Assembly: GCA_024244705.1 (NCBI GenBank)
Contig: JAAEOK010000103.1
Coordinates: forward strand, 1-64,000
Source of the DNA: Alphaproteobacteria bacterium
Lineage (GTDB): Bacteria; Pseudomonadota; Alphaproteobacteria; JAAEOK01
Direction: 5' to 3'
Length of the DNA: 64,000 nucleotides
This document shows, in pieces, positions 29,291-40,255 of the stretch. Below the pieces are notes generated by a model that saw nothing but the letters and a program-made list of their open reading frames with translations, did no database searches and was not told the DNA's origin. The first letter of the stretch is position 1. Each line of letters opens with the position of its first letter. A program made the position numbers and the translations under genes.

Positions 29291-32200
29291 ATGGATCAAA
29301 AATTTTATACAACAAGTTTACCAGAATTATTAGAAATTCAAAAAAATAGTTTTTGTTGGTTTTTATCAAAGGGTTTATTAGAAGAACTTATACAATTTTC
29401 TTCTATTTTTGATATTACAGAAAGTTTAGAAATAAAAGTTTATTCCCATGAATATAAATTAAGAAAACCAAAATTAACACCACAAAGTACAAAAATTAAT
29501 AATACAAACTATACATTAAAAATTTATGTACCAATTAAGCTTCTAAAGATCAAAAATAATTTAAAACAAACAAATTATATCGAAAAAATTTTTGATAAAC
29601 AACAAGTATTTCTTGGTGAAATCCCCCTTATGACAGATAAAGGGACGTTTATTGTAAATGGGTGTGAAAGAGTTATAATTAATCAACTTATTCGTAGTCC
29701 AGGGATTTTATACAAAAAAGATAAAAAAAAAAATCAGTCATTAGATTATATATACTCAGGAACAGTAATTACACGAAAAGGTTCCTGGTTAACCTTTGAA
29801 CTTGATTCCACTAATATTATATGGGTGAAATTAGATAAACGTTATAAAATACCTATTTATAAATTTTTATCCTCTTTAAATTTAACAGATGAAGAAATTT
29901 ATACTAATATTAACAATAGTTCTTTTTTATCTCAGAGTATTAAAAAATTTAAAAAGAAATTTCGCAAAACAACTACTGTTAGTCATGAGAATTTAACTAA
30001 ACATAATGTTATATTATCTCAGGAGCGAATAAAAGAAATAATTGATTCACAAATCATGAATAATAAATATTATGATTTGGGTGAAGTTGGCCGGATGAAA
30101 ATTAATAAAAAATTTGGATTAAATATAACAACTAAAACTAGACTTTTAACTTCGATAGATATTCTTAAAATAATTGATTATTTAATTGATTTAAAATTAC
30201 AAAATAATGAAGGAGATGATATTGATAGTCTAGAAAACCGTCAAATACGATGTGTAGGAGATTTATTACAATTGCAAGTACGTATTGGTTTTACAAGATT
30301 AAAACGAATTGTTAGTGAAAAACTTACTTTATCAGATTTAAATACCTTAAAACCTTATACTTTATTTAGTTCAAAACCTTTAATAAGGGTTATGAGAGAA
30401 TTTTTTGGTTCAAGTCAATTATCACAATTTATGGATGAAATCAATCCATTATCAGAATTAACTCATAAAAGAAGAATTAGTGCATTAGGACCTGGTGGTT
30501 TAAGTACTGAACACGTAACATTTGCTGCTAGAGATATACATCCAACGCAATATGGTCGTTTATGCCCAATTGAAACACCTGAAGGTCAAAATGCTGGACT
30601 AATTAGTTCTTTAGCTTGTTATGCTAAACTTAATAAATTTGGTTTTATTGAAACTCCTTTTTTAAAAGTAACTAATGGTAAAATTGAATGGGATAGACCT
30701 TTCATTTTTTTAACGGCTGAACAGGAACGATTCTTTAAAATAGCATCGGCTGATATTCCAGTAACATCTAATAATGGTTTTATAGTAAATGATTTAATAC
30801 CTATAAGATATAATCATAAATTTCATTTAGTTTCTGTAGATCAAGTGGATTTAGTAACTATTTCACCTATTCAATTATTTTCTATAGCTACAGCATTAAT
30901 TCCTTTTTTAGAACATAATGATGCTAATCGAGCTTTAATGGGTTCAAATATGCAACGTCAGGCAGTACCACTTATCTATTCACAAAAACCAATTGTAGGA
31001 ACTGGATTAGAGTTATTTGTAGCATGGAACTCAGGTAAAGGAGTTATAAGTAGAACGGATGGAAAAGTAAATACTGTAACTGGAGATGAAATAATAATTA
31101 AAAATATTACTAAAAAATCATTATTACCAACTTATACAAAATATAAGCTAGAAAAATATCAAAGATCAAATCAAGATACTTGTATCAATCAAAAACCAAT
31201 TGTTTGGCCAGGACAAGAAGTAAAATCAGGCCAAATTCTTGCAGATAGTCCCGGAATACTTAATGGTGAATTAGCACTTGGTCAAAATTTATTAATAGCT
31301 TATATGCCTTGGGAAGGTTATAATTATGAAGATGCTATATTGGTAAGTCATCGTGTTTTATCTGATAATCTTTTTACTTCCATTCATATTGAACGTTATG
31401 AATTAGAGATAAAACAAACAAGAACAGGTCGTGAACAATTAACAAAGAACATTCCAAATGTAAATGAACAAGAGTTAACTCATTTAGATGAAAATGGTAT
31501 TGTAAAAGAAGGTACATTTGTTCAACCATATGACATATTAATTGGAAAAATAACACCTAAAGAAAACTCTGATCAATTACCTGAAGGAAAATTATTAAAA
31601 GCTATTTTTGGTGAAAAAATTCCAAATGTTCGAGATACTTCTCTTCGAATGCCGAAAGGTATTTCTGGAAGAGTTCTAAAAATTTTAAAATTTTCGAAAG
31701 AAATCGAAAATGAAAAGAATATCCCAGTTGAAAAAATAATATTAATTCAAGTTTTAATTGCACAAATTCGTAAAATCCAAATTGGCGATAAAATTGCTGG
31801 GAGGCATGGAAATAAAGGAGTTATTTCTAAAATAATGGCTATCGAAGATATGCCTTATCTCCCAGATGGAACACCTATAGATTTAATTCTTAATCCATTA
31901 GGAGTACCATCTCGAATGAATGTAGGTCAAATTTTTGAATGTTTACTTGGATTAGCTGGTGATAATTTGAATTATCATTTTAGAATTTTACCATTTGATG
32001 AAATGTATGGATATGAATCTTCTCGAATATTAATTAATAATAAATTAAAGGAAGCATCTTTAGTTTCGAAAAAACCTTGGTTATTTAATTCTAATTGTCC
32101 AGGAAAAATTTTTTTAACAGATGGTAGAACAGGAGAAAAATTTGATAATGCTATTTTAATTGGTAAAAGTTATATATTAAAACTTGTTCATCTTGTTGAT

Positions 32201-32563
32201 GATAAAATTCATGCAAGGGCGACAGGACCTTATTCTTTAATAACACAACAACCTATTGGTGGTAAATCTTTACAAGGAGGTCAAAGATTTGGTGAGATGG
32301 AAGTTTGGGCTTTAGAAGCTTTTGGTGCAGCATATACTTTGCAAGAATTATTAACTTTAAAATCAGATGATATAAAAGGTAGAAATCAGGTTATTAATTC
32401 TATTATACGTGGCCAACCTATTCCAAAACCCGGAATTCCTGAATCTTTTAAAGTTTTATTACGAGAATTACAAGGTTTAGGTTTAGATATTAATAGTTAT
32501 AAATTAAAAAGGTTAGAAAATGGATATATTGAAGATAATGAAATAAATTTTTTTTCTAATTAA
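29291..32563 (+). CDS. rpoB: RNA polymerase beta subunit
   Basis: A catalytic subunit of the plastid-encoded polymerase; 1090 residues, near the usual size. Visible: SPGILYKKDKKK in the lobe; HKRRISALGPGGLS followed by DIHPTQYGRLCPIETPEGQNAGLI (about residues 395-435); and GDKIAGRHGNKGVISKI in the hybrid-binding domain near residue 833. The C-terminus GGQRFGEMEVWALEAFGAAYTLQELLT is intact. Confidence 0.99.
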   Translation: MDQKFYTTSLPELLEIQKNSFCWFLSKGLLEELIQFSSIFDITESLEIKVYSHEYKLRKPKLTPQSTKINNTNYTLKIYVPIKLLKIKNNLKQTNYIEKIFDKQQVFLGEIPLMTDKGTFIVNGCERVIINQLIRSPGILYKKDKKKNQSLDYIYSGTVITRKGSWLTFELDSTNIIWVKLDKRYKIPIYKFLSSLNLTDEEIYTNINNSSFLSQSIKKFKKKFRKTTTVSHENLTKHNVILSQERIKEIIDSQIMNNKYYDLGEVGRMKINKKFGLNITTKTRLLTSIDILKIIDYLIDLKLQNNEGDDIDSLENRQIRCVGDLLQLQVRIGFTRLKRIVSEKLTLSDLNTLKPYTLFSSKPLIRVMREFFGSSQLSQFMDEINPLSELTHKRRISALGPGGLSTEHVTFAARDIHPTQYGRLCPIETPEGQNAGLISSLACYAKLNKFGFIETPFLKVTNGKIEWDRPFIFLTAEQERFFKIASADIPVTSNNGFIVNDLIPIRYNHKFHLVSVDQVDLVTISPIQLFSIATALIPFLEHNDANRALMGSNMQRQAVPLIYSQKPIVGTGLELFVAWNSGKGVISRTDGKVNTVTGDEIIIKNITKKSLLPTYTKYKLEKYQRSNQDTCINQKPIVWPGQEVKSGQILADSPGILNGELALGQNLLIAYMPWEGYNYEDAILVSHRVLSDNLFTSIHIERYELEIKQTRTGREQLTKNIPNVNEQELTHLDENGIVKEGTFVQPYDILIGKITPKENSDQLPEGKLLKAIFGEKIPNVRDTSLRMPKGISGRVLKILKFSKEIENEKNIPVEKIILIQVLIAQIRKIQIGDKIAGRHGNKGVISKIMAIEDMPYLPDGTPIDLILNPLGVPSRMNVGQIFECLLGLAGDNLNYHFRILPFDEMYGYESSRILINNKLKEASLVSKKPWLFNSNCPGKIFLTDGRTGEKFDNAILIGKSYILKLVHLVDDKIHARATGPYSLITQQPIGGKSLQGGQRFGEMEVWALEAFGAAYTLQELLTLKSDDIKGRNQVINSIIRGQPIPKPGIPESFKVLLRELQGLGLDINSYKLKRLENGYIEDNEINFFSN

Positions 32564-32623
32564 TTTAAAATAATCGGAAATATAAAAAGGTTTTATTAAA
32601 TTTTAATTTTTTTATAATTTTTT

Positions 32624-34579
32624 ATGAAACATAAAAATCAAGATTTTGATTATATCAAAATCAATCTTGCATCACCTACTCGAATTCGAGGTTGGGCAGA
32701 ACGAATTCTTTCGAATGGTCATATAGTTGGTGAAGTTCTAAAATCTGAAACTATAAATTATCGGACTTTTAAACCTGAGATAGATGGTTTATTTTGTGAA
32801 AAAATTTTTGGTCCAATTAAAAGTTGGGAATGTAGTTGTGGTAAATATAAACAAACTCATGATCAAGGCCGTGTTTGTGAATTATGTGGAGTTGAACTTA
32901 CTGAATCTAAAGTGCGACGACACCGAATGGGATATGTTAAATTATTAACACCTATAGCTCATATTTGGTATCTAAAAAGTAGACCTAGTTATATAGCAAA
33001 AGTTTTAAATAAACCAATTGAATTTATAGAATCCATTATTTATTCTAATGAAATAAAAAAAAATAAAACAAAAACATTTTCCGAAACAAAACTAAATACA
33101 AACAAATTTTTAAATTTATTTAATAAAGAAGATGAAAAAAAAGATATTGTTAATTTAGAAATGAATACACAATCGGAAACTGTATGGCTTCATAAATTAC
33201 TTCAAAATATTGATATAATAAAAGAAATTAAAGATAGTCGTAATGAGTTATTAAAGGTAATTGAAATAAAAAATCAATTTAAAGGGATTAAAAATAATGA
33301 TGATCAATCAAGTCAAAAAAATGGAATAAAAATAAAAAAAATAACAACACGTATAAGAATTTTAGAAAGTTTTATTGCAACAAATTCAAAACCAGAATGG
33401 ATGATATTAGAAATTTTACCCATTATTCCTCCTGGTTTACGACCTATGGTACGACTTGATAGTGGTAGATTTGCAACGTCCGATATAAATGAATTATATC
33501 GGCGTGTAATTACCAGAAATAATAGATTAAAACGGCTAATATCTATTTATGCTCCTGATATAGTTTTACGCAGTGAAAAACGTATGCTTCAAGAAGCTGT
33601 AGATAGTTTAATAGATAATGGAAAACGTGATTTAAAATACAAAGATATGCATAACCGTGTTTTAAGATCATTAAGTAAAACAATTGAAGGTAAGCAAGGT
33701 CGTTTTCGCCAAAATTTACTTGGGAAACGTGTGGATTATTCTGGACGATCAGTTATAATTGTAGGACCACAATTAGAATTACATGAATGTGGATTACCTT
33801 ATGAATTAGCGATAGAGCTTTATCAATCTTTTCTTATACATGAGCTGATTAATCAAAATCTTGCTGGAACAATTCGTATGGCAAAAAAACTTATTAGGCA
33901 AAATAATACTTTTATTTGGAATTTATTAAAAGAAATTATAAAAGGTCACCCTGTTCTACTTAATAGAGCTCCTACTCTGCATCGATTAGGAATCCAAGCT
34001 TTTGAACCTATTTTAGTGAATGATCATGCTATATTATTACATCCATTAGTCTGTTCAGCTTTTAATGCTGATTTTGATGGTGATCAAATGGCAGTTCATT
34101 TACCATTATCTTTAGAAGCTCAAATCGAATCGAGAATTTTGTTATTTAGTACAAATAATATTTTATCACCAGCAACGGGCCAGCCTCTTATTCAACCTAC
34201 ACAAGATATGTTATTAGGATGTTATTATTTAACTATAACCAATCAAGTAAACGCTATAGGAAAAAATCATTATTTTTCTAGTTTTAATGATGTATTACTT
34301 GCTTATAAACAAAATTCAATCAATTTACATTCATTTATTTGGGTACGATGCTCCAATTCTTTTAATTTTTCTAAAACTGAAATTAATAAAAATAATCGTT
34401 TAAAAGTTCTTTATATAAATAAAGAAGAAAAAATTGAATTTTATAAAAATTTACAGAGAAAAATACTAATAAATGAAAATAAAATAATACAACAATATAT
34501 TCGCACAACTCCAGGACGAATTATTTTTAATAATAGCTTAAATAAAATTTTATCTTCTAAAAAATTGAAAAAGAATTAA
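32624..34579 (+). CDS. rpoC1: RNA polymerase beta' subunit (N-terminal part)
   Basis: A 651-residue subunit with the catalytic NADFDGDQMAVHLPLS motif near residue 486. The N-terminal zinc ribbon has Cys residues in CSCGKY...CELCGVEL. RGWAERILSNG at the start of the clamp is recognisable. A Lys/Asn-rich insert occupies about residues 145-245. rpoC2 begins 2 nt after its stop, so the two are translated from one mRNA. Confidence 0.98.
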   Translation: MKHKNQDFDYIKINLASPTRIRGWAERILSNGHIVGEVLKSETINYRTFKPEIDGLFCEKIFGPIKSWECSCGKYKQTHDQGRVCELCGVELTESKVRRHRMGYVKLLTPIAHIWYLKSRPSYIAKVLNKPIEFIESIIYSNEIKKNKTKTFSETKLNTNKFLNLFNKEDEKKDIVNLEMNTQSETVWLHKLLQNIDIIKEIKDSRNELLKVIEIKNQFKGIKNNDDQSSQKNGIKIKKITTRIRILESFIATNSKPEWMILEILPIIPPGLRPMVRLDSGRFATSDINELYRRVITRNNRLKRLISIYAPDIVLRSEKRMLQEAVDSLIDNGKRDLKYKDMHNRVLRSLSKTIEGKQGRFRQNLLGKRVDYSGRSVIIVGPQLELHECGLPYELAIELYQSFLIHELINQNLAGTIRMAKKLIRQNNTFIWNLLKEIIKGHPVLLNRAPTLHRLGIQAFEPILVNDHAILLHPLVCSAFNADFDGDQMAVHLPLSLEAQIESRILLFSTNNILSPATGQPLIQPTQDMLLGCYYLTITNQVNAIGKNHYFSSFNDVLLAYKQNSINLHSFIWVRCSNSFNFSKTEINKNNRLKVLYINKEEKIEFYKNLQRKILINENKIIQQYIRTTPGRIIFNNSLNKILSSKKLKKN

Positions 34580-34580
34580 A

Positions 34581-37500
34581 ATGAAAGATAATTCAATATT
34601 ATTTAATAATAACATTATTGATAAAAAAAAATTAAAAGAAATTATTGCTTGGGCTTTTTCAAATTTTGGATCTGTTAAAACAGCACATTTAATTGAAAAA
34701 TTTAAAAATCTTGGTTTTAAATATGCAACTCAATCAGGCTTTTCTATAAGTATTGAAGATTTAACTGTACCACCATCTAAAGATTCTCTGATTAAAATAG
34801 CAGATATAAAGGTATTTCAAACTGAATTGAAAGCTAATCAAGGTAAAATAACAGAGAATGAACGGTTTCAACAAATTTTAAATACATGGGCTAATACGAG
34901 TGAAAAATTGAAAGATGCTGTAGTAGATTTTTTTAATAAAACAGATCCATTTAATCCTGTTTATATAATGGCTTTTTCCGGTGCAAGAGGTAATATTTCT
35001 CAAGTAAGACAACTAGTGGGTATGAGAGGTCTAATGTCTGATCCAAACGGTCAAATTATAGCCTTTCCTATAAAAAAAAATTTTAGAGAAGGATTAACTT
35101 TAACTGATTATATTATTTCAACATACGGAGCTAGAAAGGGATTAGTAGATACTGCTTTACGTACTGCAGATTCAGGCTATTTAACAAGACGATTAATTGA
35201 TGTTGCTCAAGATATTATTATAAGAGAAAAAGATTGTGGAAGTAAATCCGGTATTTTAATAACAAATAATACTAATAATAAAAATTCCAAATCATTGTGG
35301 ATAAATCAAATTTTTGGTCGAGTAACAGCACGAAAAATTATAAATCCACAAACAAAAAAATGTATAATATTTCCTAATAAACTTATAACAAAAGATTTAA
35401 CTAAAAAAATTACTCAAAATAATATTAAACAAATTATTTTACGTTCACCATTAACATGTTTATCAAGACGCTCTATTTGCCAATATTGTTATGGATGGAA
35501 CTTAGCTTCAGAGTTAATGATTAATCTAGGAGAAGCAGTTGGAATTATAGCTGCTCAGTCTATAGGTGAACCTGGAACACAATTAACAATGCGGACATTT
35601 CACACAGGAGGAGTTTTTACTAGCGAAAATATTCGTCAATTTTTTGCAAAAGACTCGGGTCAAATAAAGTTCTCAAAAGATATTAAAACAAATTTTTATC
35701 GTACTGAGTATGGGGAATGTATTTTAATTTGCGAAAATGAATCTAGTATTAATTTATATAATTATAAAAATAAAGTCTCTATCATAAAGGTATACCCAAA
35801 AACCAAAATTTTTGTTCAAAATGAAACATTTGTTAAACAACAAGATTTAATTCTTGAATATAATTTTCAATCACAGGAAAAGAATGAAGAAAATTCTATA
35901 ACAAATGTTTATGTTAAAGAATCTGGAGAAATTAAAAATCAAACTCTCTTTTTATCAAATGATAAAAATAAAAATTTAACAAATAATTTAGTATGGGTAT
36001 TGTCCGGTCATGTTTACACTATTCCTTTGAATAGTAGTCTTATTAATAAATCTTCTTCCATTTTTAAACAATCACAAAATTTTGCACATACTAAATTGGT
36101 AAATAAAATCGGAGGGATATTTAATTTATCACATTTATCTGACAATAATACTTTTAAAAACTTTTATATCTTTTATAACCATTTTGTATTAGATAAAAAT
36201 CAAATTTACTTAATAAAAAATGTTAAAAAAATATCTAAAAAATTTAAGTGTACTTACTTTTTACATAATGAATATAAAATTCATTTGCAAATTCCAAAAT
36301 TAGAACAACCAGTGAATCAAAAATTTAAAAAAATTGGTATTCTAGTTCAAAGAAAGTATAAAGTTAAAACTGGAGGAATTTTTTCAAATCCTACAAAATT
36401 TTATCAAAAAAAAAGAAATAATTCTCAACCTTCTAAAATAGGAGGAAGTATTTTATATATACCACAATATATTTATCCAGCAAACTGTGATTTTAATGAA
36501 CTCACAGTAAAAAAGGGACAACAAATAAATGGAAAAACAAAATTATACAAAAATACTTATACAAATGCTTCTGGTTTAATTGATTATATTTTAATTGGAA
36601 ATTTAATTCAAAAAATTTTGGTAAAACCTGGATTATTTATACAGGTAAAGGAAATAAAAAAAATAAAACAATATAATAATCAAATATTTTATCCAGGTGA
36701 AATAATTTTAAATAAAATTCAAATTAAACGTTTATGTTATAGTGAAATTAAGAATATTAATAAAAAAATACTTCTTTGTTTTTATCCAATAATTCGTTAT
36801 GAAATAACAGAAAAATCTTTAAAATATAATTTATTCTCTAAAAATACAACTATTAAAATTGAAAAAATTAATTTAAATTGTATTTCAAATAATCGTTTAT
36901 CTAAGAATCAACCTTTTTATTTAGTTCAACAAAGTCTTTATATAAAAAACCAAAATTCAGGGAATAATTTACTTAATAAAATAAGTTTAATTCCGAAATA
37001 TAAAATAGAAAAACAAAAACATTTAAATTTACGTTTAAATTCATTAGAACAATTAATTATTCAAAAATACCAGTTTAATAATAGAATATTTAATAAAACA
37101 AAATTTTTAATAAATATTTTACAAAAACAATATGTGGAACCTTATTCTCAATTAGCAAATTATGGTATTTTAACAGAATCTCCTATTAACATTTTGAAAA
37201 TTAAAGAACAATATAATCAAAACGAAAGAAAAGTTCTTTTTTTAAGTGATAATAATTTTAAAAATCTTTATTTAGAAAATAAGCAAATAGGATTTAAAAA
37301 AAGAAATTTTATAATATCTCAAGAACCATTTACTAATGCATTTATAAGTAAAAAATCGGGATTAATTGATAAGATTTCTGGAAATCAAATTTCTTTACGT
37401 TTTGGAACTCCTTATTTATTTTCACAATTTGCTGTAATTAAAAAATATAAAGGTGATTTAATAAAAAAAGGTGAATTATTAGGTCAAATTTATTATAAAA

Positions 37501-38387
37501 GTCTAAAAACAGCTGATATTGTTCAGGGATTACCAAAAGTAGAAGAAATTTTAGAAGCACGACGAACAAAATCAAGGACTACATTAATAAGAAAACCAGG
37601 AATAATTAGAAAAATTAAATCATTAAAAAATAATATTCAAGTTTTTGTTAGTGATAAAGATACATTTCATGTTTATTATTTATCAAAATCACAACGTTTA
37701 TTAGTAAAAGAATCAGAGTTTGTCACAGTTGGTCAATCTTTAGTCGATACTACAACAAATTATCATAATATTTTATACATATTTTTTATTTATTATAAGA
37801 ACTTAAATTTCTTAAACTTATACCAATCTGCTTATCGTAGCTTACGGAAAATTCAATCTCTTATTATAAAAGGTATTCAATCTGTATATTGGTCACAAGG
37901 AGTAAATATTGCCAATAAACATGTTGAAATTATTGTAAAACAAATGACAAGTAAAGTTAAAATAATTGATGCGGGTAGTTCCGCTTTTTTACCTGAAGAA
38001 TTAATTGATTTAGAATATGTTAATTATATAAATAAATGTTTAAAAAAAAAGAATTATATAAAATTTGAGCCTATTTTATTAGGAATTACACGAGCATCGT
38101 TAAAAACAAATAGTTTTATTTCAGCTGCGAGTTTTCAATATACAACAAATATTTTAGCTGAAGCAGCAATTCGAGGTAAAATTGATTGGCTTCGTGGATT
38201 AAAGGAAAATATTATAGTGGGTCGTTTAATACCTAGTGGTACAGGTTTTAATCTGCATAGTGATATTTCATATATTGCAACAAGAATCCCTATGGATAAA
38301 CAAAAAAATAATTTATTTATTCAAAACAAAAGACAAAAAAAGTATAATCGTATGCGGAATCGTATAAAATTTTTTAAAAAGACCTAG
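34581..38387 (+). CDS. rpoC2: RNA polymerase beta'' subunit (C-terminal part of beta')
   Basis: A 1268-residue subunit. Conserved ends flank a long variable insert: the AFSGARGNISQVRQLVGMRGLMSDPNGQII trigger-loop region near residue 135, LGEAVGIIAAQSIGEPGTQLTMRTFHTGG near residue 315, and the C-terminal GLPKVEEILEARR and SFQYTTNILAEAAIRGKIDWLRGLKENIIVGRLIPSGTG. The middle (about 400-960) is low-complexity and Asn/Lys-rich, as is usual for cyanobacterial-type beta''. Ends with TAG. Confidence 0.98.
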   Translation: MKDNSILFNNNIIDKKKLKEIIAWAFSNFGSVKTAHLIEKFKNLGFKYATQSGFSISIEDLTVPPSKDSLIKIADIKVFQTELKANQGKITENERFQQILNTWANTSEKLKDAVVDFFNKTDPFNPVYIMAFSGARGNISQVRQLVGMRGLMSDPNGQIIAFPIKKNFREGLTLTDYIISTYGARKGLVDTALRTADSGYLTRRLIDVAQDIIIREKDCGSKSGILITNNTNNKNSKSLWINQIFGRVTARKIINPQTKKCIIFPNKLITKDLTKKITQNNIKQIILRSPLTCLSRRSICQYCYGWNLASELMINLGEAVGIIAAQSIGEPGTQLTMRTFHTGGVFTSENIRQFFAKDSGQIKFSKDIKTNFYRTEYGECILICENESSINLYNYKNKVSIIKVYPKTKIFVQNETFVKQQDLILEYNFQSQEKNEENSITNVYVKESGEIKNQTLFLSNDKNKNLTNNLVWVLSGHVYTIPLNSSLINKSSSIFKQSQNFAHTKLVNKIGGIFNLSHLSDNNTFKNFYIFYNHFVLDKNQIYLIKNVKKISKKFKCTYFLHNEYKIHLQIPKLEQPVNQKFKKIGILVQRKYKVKTGGIFSNPTKFYQKKRNNSQPSKIGGSILYIPQYIYPANCDFNELTVKKGQQINGKTKLYKNTYTNASGLIDYILIGNLIQKILVKPGLFIQVKEIKKIKQYNNQIFYPGEIILNKIQIKRLCYSEIKNINKKILLCFYPIIRYEITEKSLKYNLFSKNTTIKIEKINLNCISNNRLSKNQPFYLVQQSLYIKNQNSGNNLLNKISLIPKYKIEKQKHLNLRLNSLEQLIIQKYQFNNRIFNKTKFLINILQKQYVEPYSQLANYGILTESPINILKIKEQYNQNERKVLFLSDNNFKNLYLENKQIGFKKRNFIISQEPFTNAFISKKSGLIDKISGNQISLRFGTPYLFSQFAVIKKYKGDLIKKGELLGQIYYKSLKTADIVQGLPKVEEILEARRTKSRTTLIRKPGIIRKIKSLKNNIQVFVSDKDTFHVYYLSKSQRLLVKESEFVTVGQSLVDTTTNYHNILYIFFIYYKNLNFLNLYQSAYRSLRKIQSLIIKGIQSVYWSQGVNIANKHVEIIVKQMTSKVKIIDAGSSAFLPEELIDLEYVNYINKCLKKKNYIKFEPILLGITRASLKTNSFISAASFQYTTNILAEAAIRGKIDWLRGLKENIIVGRLIPSGTGFNLHSDISYIATRIPMDKQKNNLFIQNKRQKKYNRMRNRIKFFKKT

Positions 38388-38482
38388 TCTTTTTTATTGT
38401 TAATAGGTAAAATGGTGTAAATTTAATATTAGTTTTATTGTAAAATTTATAGAATTATGTTATTAATTTATTAATAGTTTAT

Positions 38483-39172
38483 ATGTCTGAAATAAAATTA
38501 TCAGAACTTATGGATGCTAGTGTACATTTTGGGCATAAGGTTAATCGTTGGAATCCAAAAATGCTACCTTATATTTATGGTGAAAATGGTGGTATTCATA
38601 TTATAGATTTAATAAAAACAAAAAGCCTACTTCAACAAGCTTGTGATTTTCTTAAAAAAAGAACTAAACAAGATAAAAAGATCTTGTTTATTGGAACAAA
38701 AAGACAAACTGCATCAATTATTAAAAAAGAAGCACAACATTGTAATGCATTTTATATAAACAATCGGTGGTTAGGAGGAACACTAACAAATTGGGTAACA
38801 ATAAAAAAATGTATTAAACGCTTAAATATTTTGGAAGAAGTTGAAAAAAATACTCAATTTAAAAATTTTCCGAAAAAAGAATCTTACAAATTAAAAAAAG
38901 AATTGAATCGCTTACGTAAATATTTTTCTGGAATAAAAAATATGGAAAAAAAACCAGATATTATAATAATTGCAAATCAGAAAGCTGATTTAACAGCAAT
39001 TAAAGAAGCACGTAAGTTAGGAATATCTATTATTTCACTCCTTGATACAAATTGTAATCCTGAATTAGCTGATATTCCAATTCCGGCAAATGATGATGCA
39101 ACAAAATCTATTCAATATATAATTGGAAAATTAGCGGATAGTATTTACTATGAAACTACTTTGAAAGAATAA
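38483..39172 (+). CDS. rps2: 30S ribosomal protein S2
   Basis: A 229-residue protein needed for S1 and mRNA binding. LMDASVHFGHKVNRWNPKMLPYIYGENGGIHIIDLIKT at the start and GISIISLLDTNCNPELADIPIPANDDATKSIQYI near the end are near consensus. In most red-lineage plastids tsf follows directly; here ycf19, thiS, trnH, ilvB and ftsH intervene. Confidence 0.98.
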   Translation: MSEIKLSELMDASVHFGHKVNRWNPKMLPYIYGENGGIHIIDLIKTKSLLQQACDFLKKRTKQDKKILFIGTKRQTASIIKKEAQHCNAFYINNRWLGGTLTNWVTIKKCIKRLNILEEVEKNTQFKNFPKKESYKLKKELNRLRKYFSGIKNMEKKPDIIIIANQKADLTAIKEARKLGISIISLLDTNCNPELADIPIPANDDATKSIQYIIGKLADSIYYETTLKE

Positions 39173-39352
39173 GTTAACAATAATTTATTTTTAATTTAAT
39201 TTATTCAATATTAATTGAAAATTAATTAAAAAAATATAAAAAGGAGTATTCAAGTAACAAAGCTAAGAAATTTATTATAAATATTAAGGACAAAATAAGA
39301 TTTATTGGTTACTAATTTTTTATTAAAATTTATTGTTAATTATTTATAAATT

Positions 39353-39796
39353 ATGTTACTAGCATTTAATTTTTTTCAGTTAATTTATAAAATATGTGAT
39401 TTTATTTTTTGGCATTTTTATTTAACTACTCTTTTTATAGCATATATTATTGAAGCTATTAGTAGTTATTTTATTTTTCCAATTGTTTGGTTTACTGGTT
39501 ATTTTCCAACTCTTATACCTCTTATTAATGAAAGTTTCTTAATAATGTTTTTTTTTATGCGTTTTATAATATTTCTTCTTAATATGCGTTATATTTTATT
39601 TTTATTTCCTAATCTTAATCCATATATTCAACCATGGTTTTTTATTGAACTTGCAACTAGGCCTTTAATTCGATTTAGTGAAATTCTTTTTCCAAAAATT
39701 TTTGGATTTGATGCTTCACTTTTTATTTTATTCTCAGTTTGTGAATCACTTTGTGAATTTTTATTGTATACACGGTTTATACCTCCAACATTATGA
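39353..39796 (+). CDS. ycf19: YggT-family membrane protein Ycf19
   Basis: A small membrane protein of 147 residues with several hydrophobic segments. The YggT signature is in the second half: FFMRFIIFLL, FPNLNPYIQPWFFIELATRPLIRFSEILFPKIFGFDASLFILF (the 'FPNxNP...P...RP..R...P' pattern). Relatives have been linked to membrane organisation in cyanobacteria and plastids; the exact role is unclear. The N-terminal about 55 residues are extra. It ends with TGA and has TAA three codons later. Confidence 0.85.
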   Translation: MLLAFNFFQLIYKICDFIFWHFYLTTLFIAYIIEAISSYFIFPIVWFTGYFPTLIPLINESFLIMFFFMRFIIFLLNMRYILFLFPNLNPYIQPWFFIELATRPLIRFSEILFPKIFGFDASLFILFSVCESLCEFLLYTRFIPPTL

Positions 39797-39803
39797 TTAT
39801 TTT

Positions 39804-39837
39804 AAATAATATTGTTTAAAAAAATTTTATATTATTT
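39804..39837. terminator. Hairpin between convergent ycf19 and thiS
   Basis: A 9-bp perfect stem (AAATAATAT / ATATTATTT, arms 39804-39812 and 39829-39837), 16-nt loop, followed by a T-run on the plus strand. It fits a terminator for ycf19, and possibly for thiS from the other side. Confidence 0.42.
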
Positions 39838-39855
39838 TTTATAATATAACAAATT

Positions 39856-40089
39856 TTATCCACCTCCCACAATAGTAATTATATTAATATGAAATTTGTT
39901 AGATAATAAAATATTATTCCATTCTTGTTGTAAACAAATTTTACCATTACATTCAACTATAATAAATTTATTTGAAAAATTAAAAAATTTAAGAATATCA
40001 TTTAGAATTGGAATTTTATAAGTATAAAAACAATAAATTTTAGTATTTATTTTAAGAATAAAAGAATATAATTTTTGTTGTTTATGCAT
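39856..40089 (-). CDS. thiS: Thiamine sulfur carrier protein ThiS
   Basis: A ubiquitin-fold sulfur carrier for thiazole synthesis, working with ThiG. It is 77 residues and ends in the required GG (VGGG), the residue activated by thiocarboxylation. The pattern ILNDILKFFNF...VECNGKICLQQEWNNILLSNKFHINIITIVGGG fits ThiS (LLxxL..., V.xNG.i..r..w....L...D.i.i...vGGG). The N-terminal half is divergent. thiG lies about 15 kb away in this window, so the pair is split. Confidence 0.85.
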   Translation of the reverse strand: MHKQQKLYSFILKINTKIYCFYTYKIPILNDILKFFNFSNKFIIVECNGKICLQQEWNNILLSNKFHINIITIVGGG

Positions 40090-40139
40090 AAAAATTTTTC
40101 GTTTTTTTAATAGTATAAAAATTCTTTCATTTTAATTAT

Positions 40140-40213
40140 GGTGAGCGTAGCCAAGTGGTTAAGGCATCGGGTTGTGATTCCGATATACGAGGGTTCAAAT
40201 CCCTTCGTTCACC
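40140..40213 (+). tRNA. trnH: tRNA-His (GUG)
   Basis: Anticodon loop TTGTGAT; acceptor GTGAGCG/CGTTCAC; the genomic G at 40140 supplies the His-specific G-1 opposite discriminator C. Confidence 0.94.
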
Positions 40214-40255
40214 CTTTTAAAAATTTAAAAAAATTATTTAAAGTTTTATACAAAT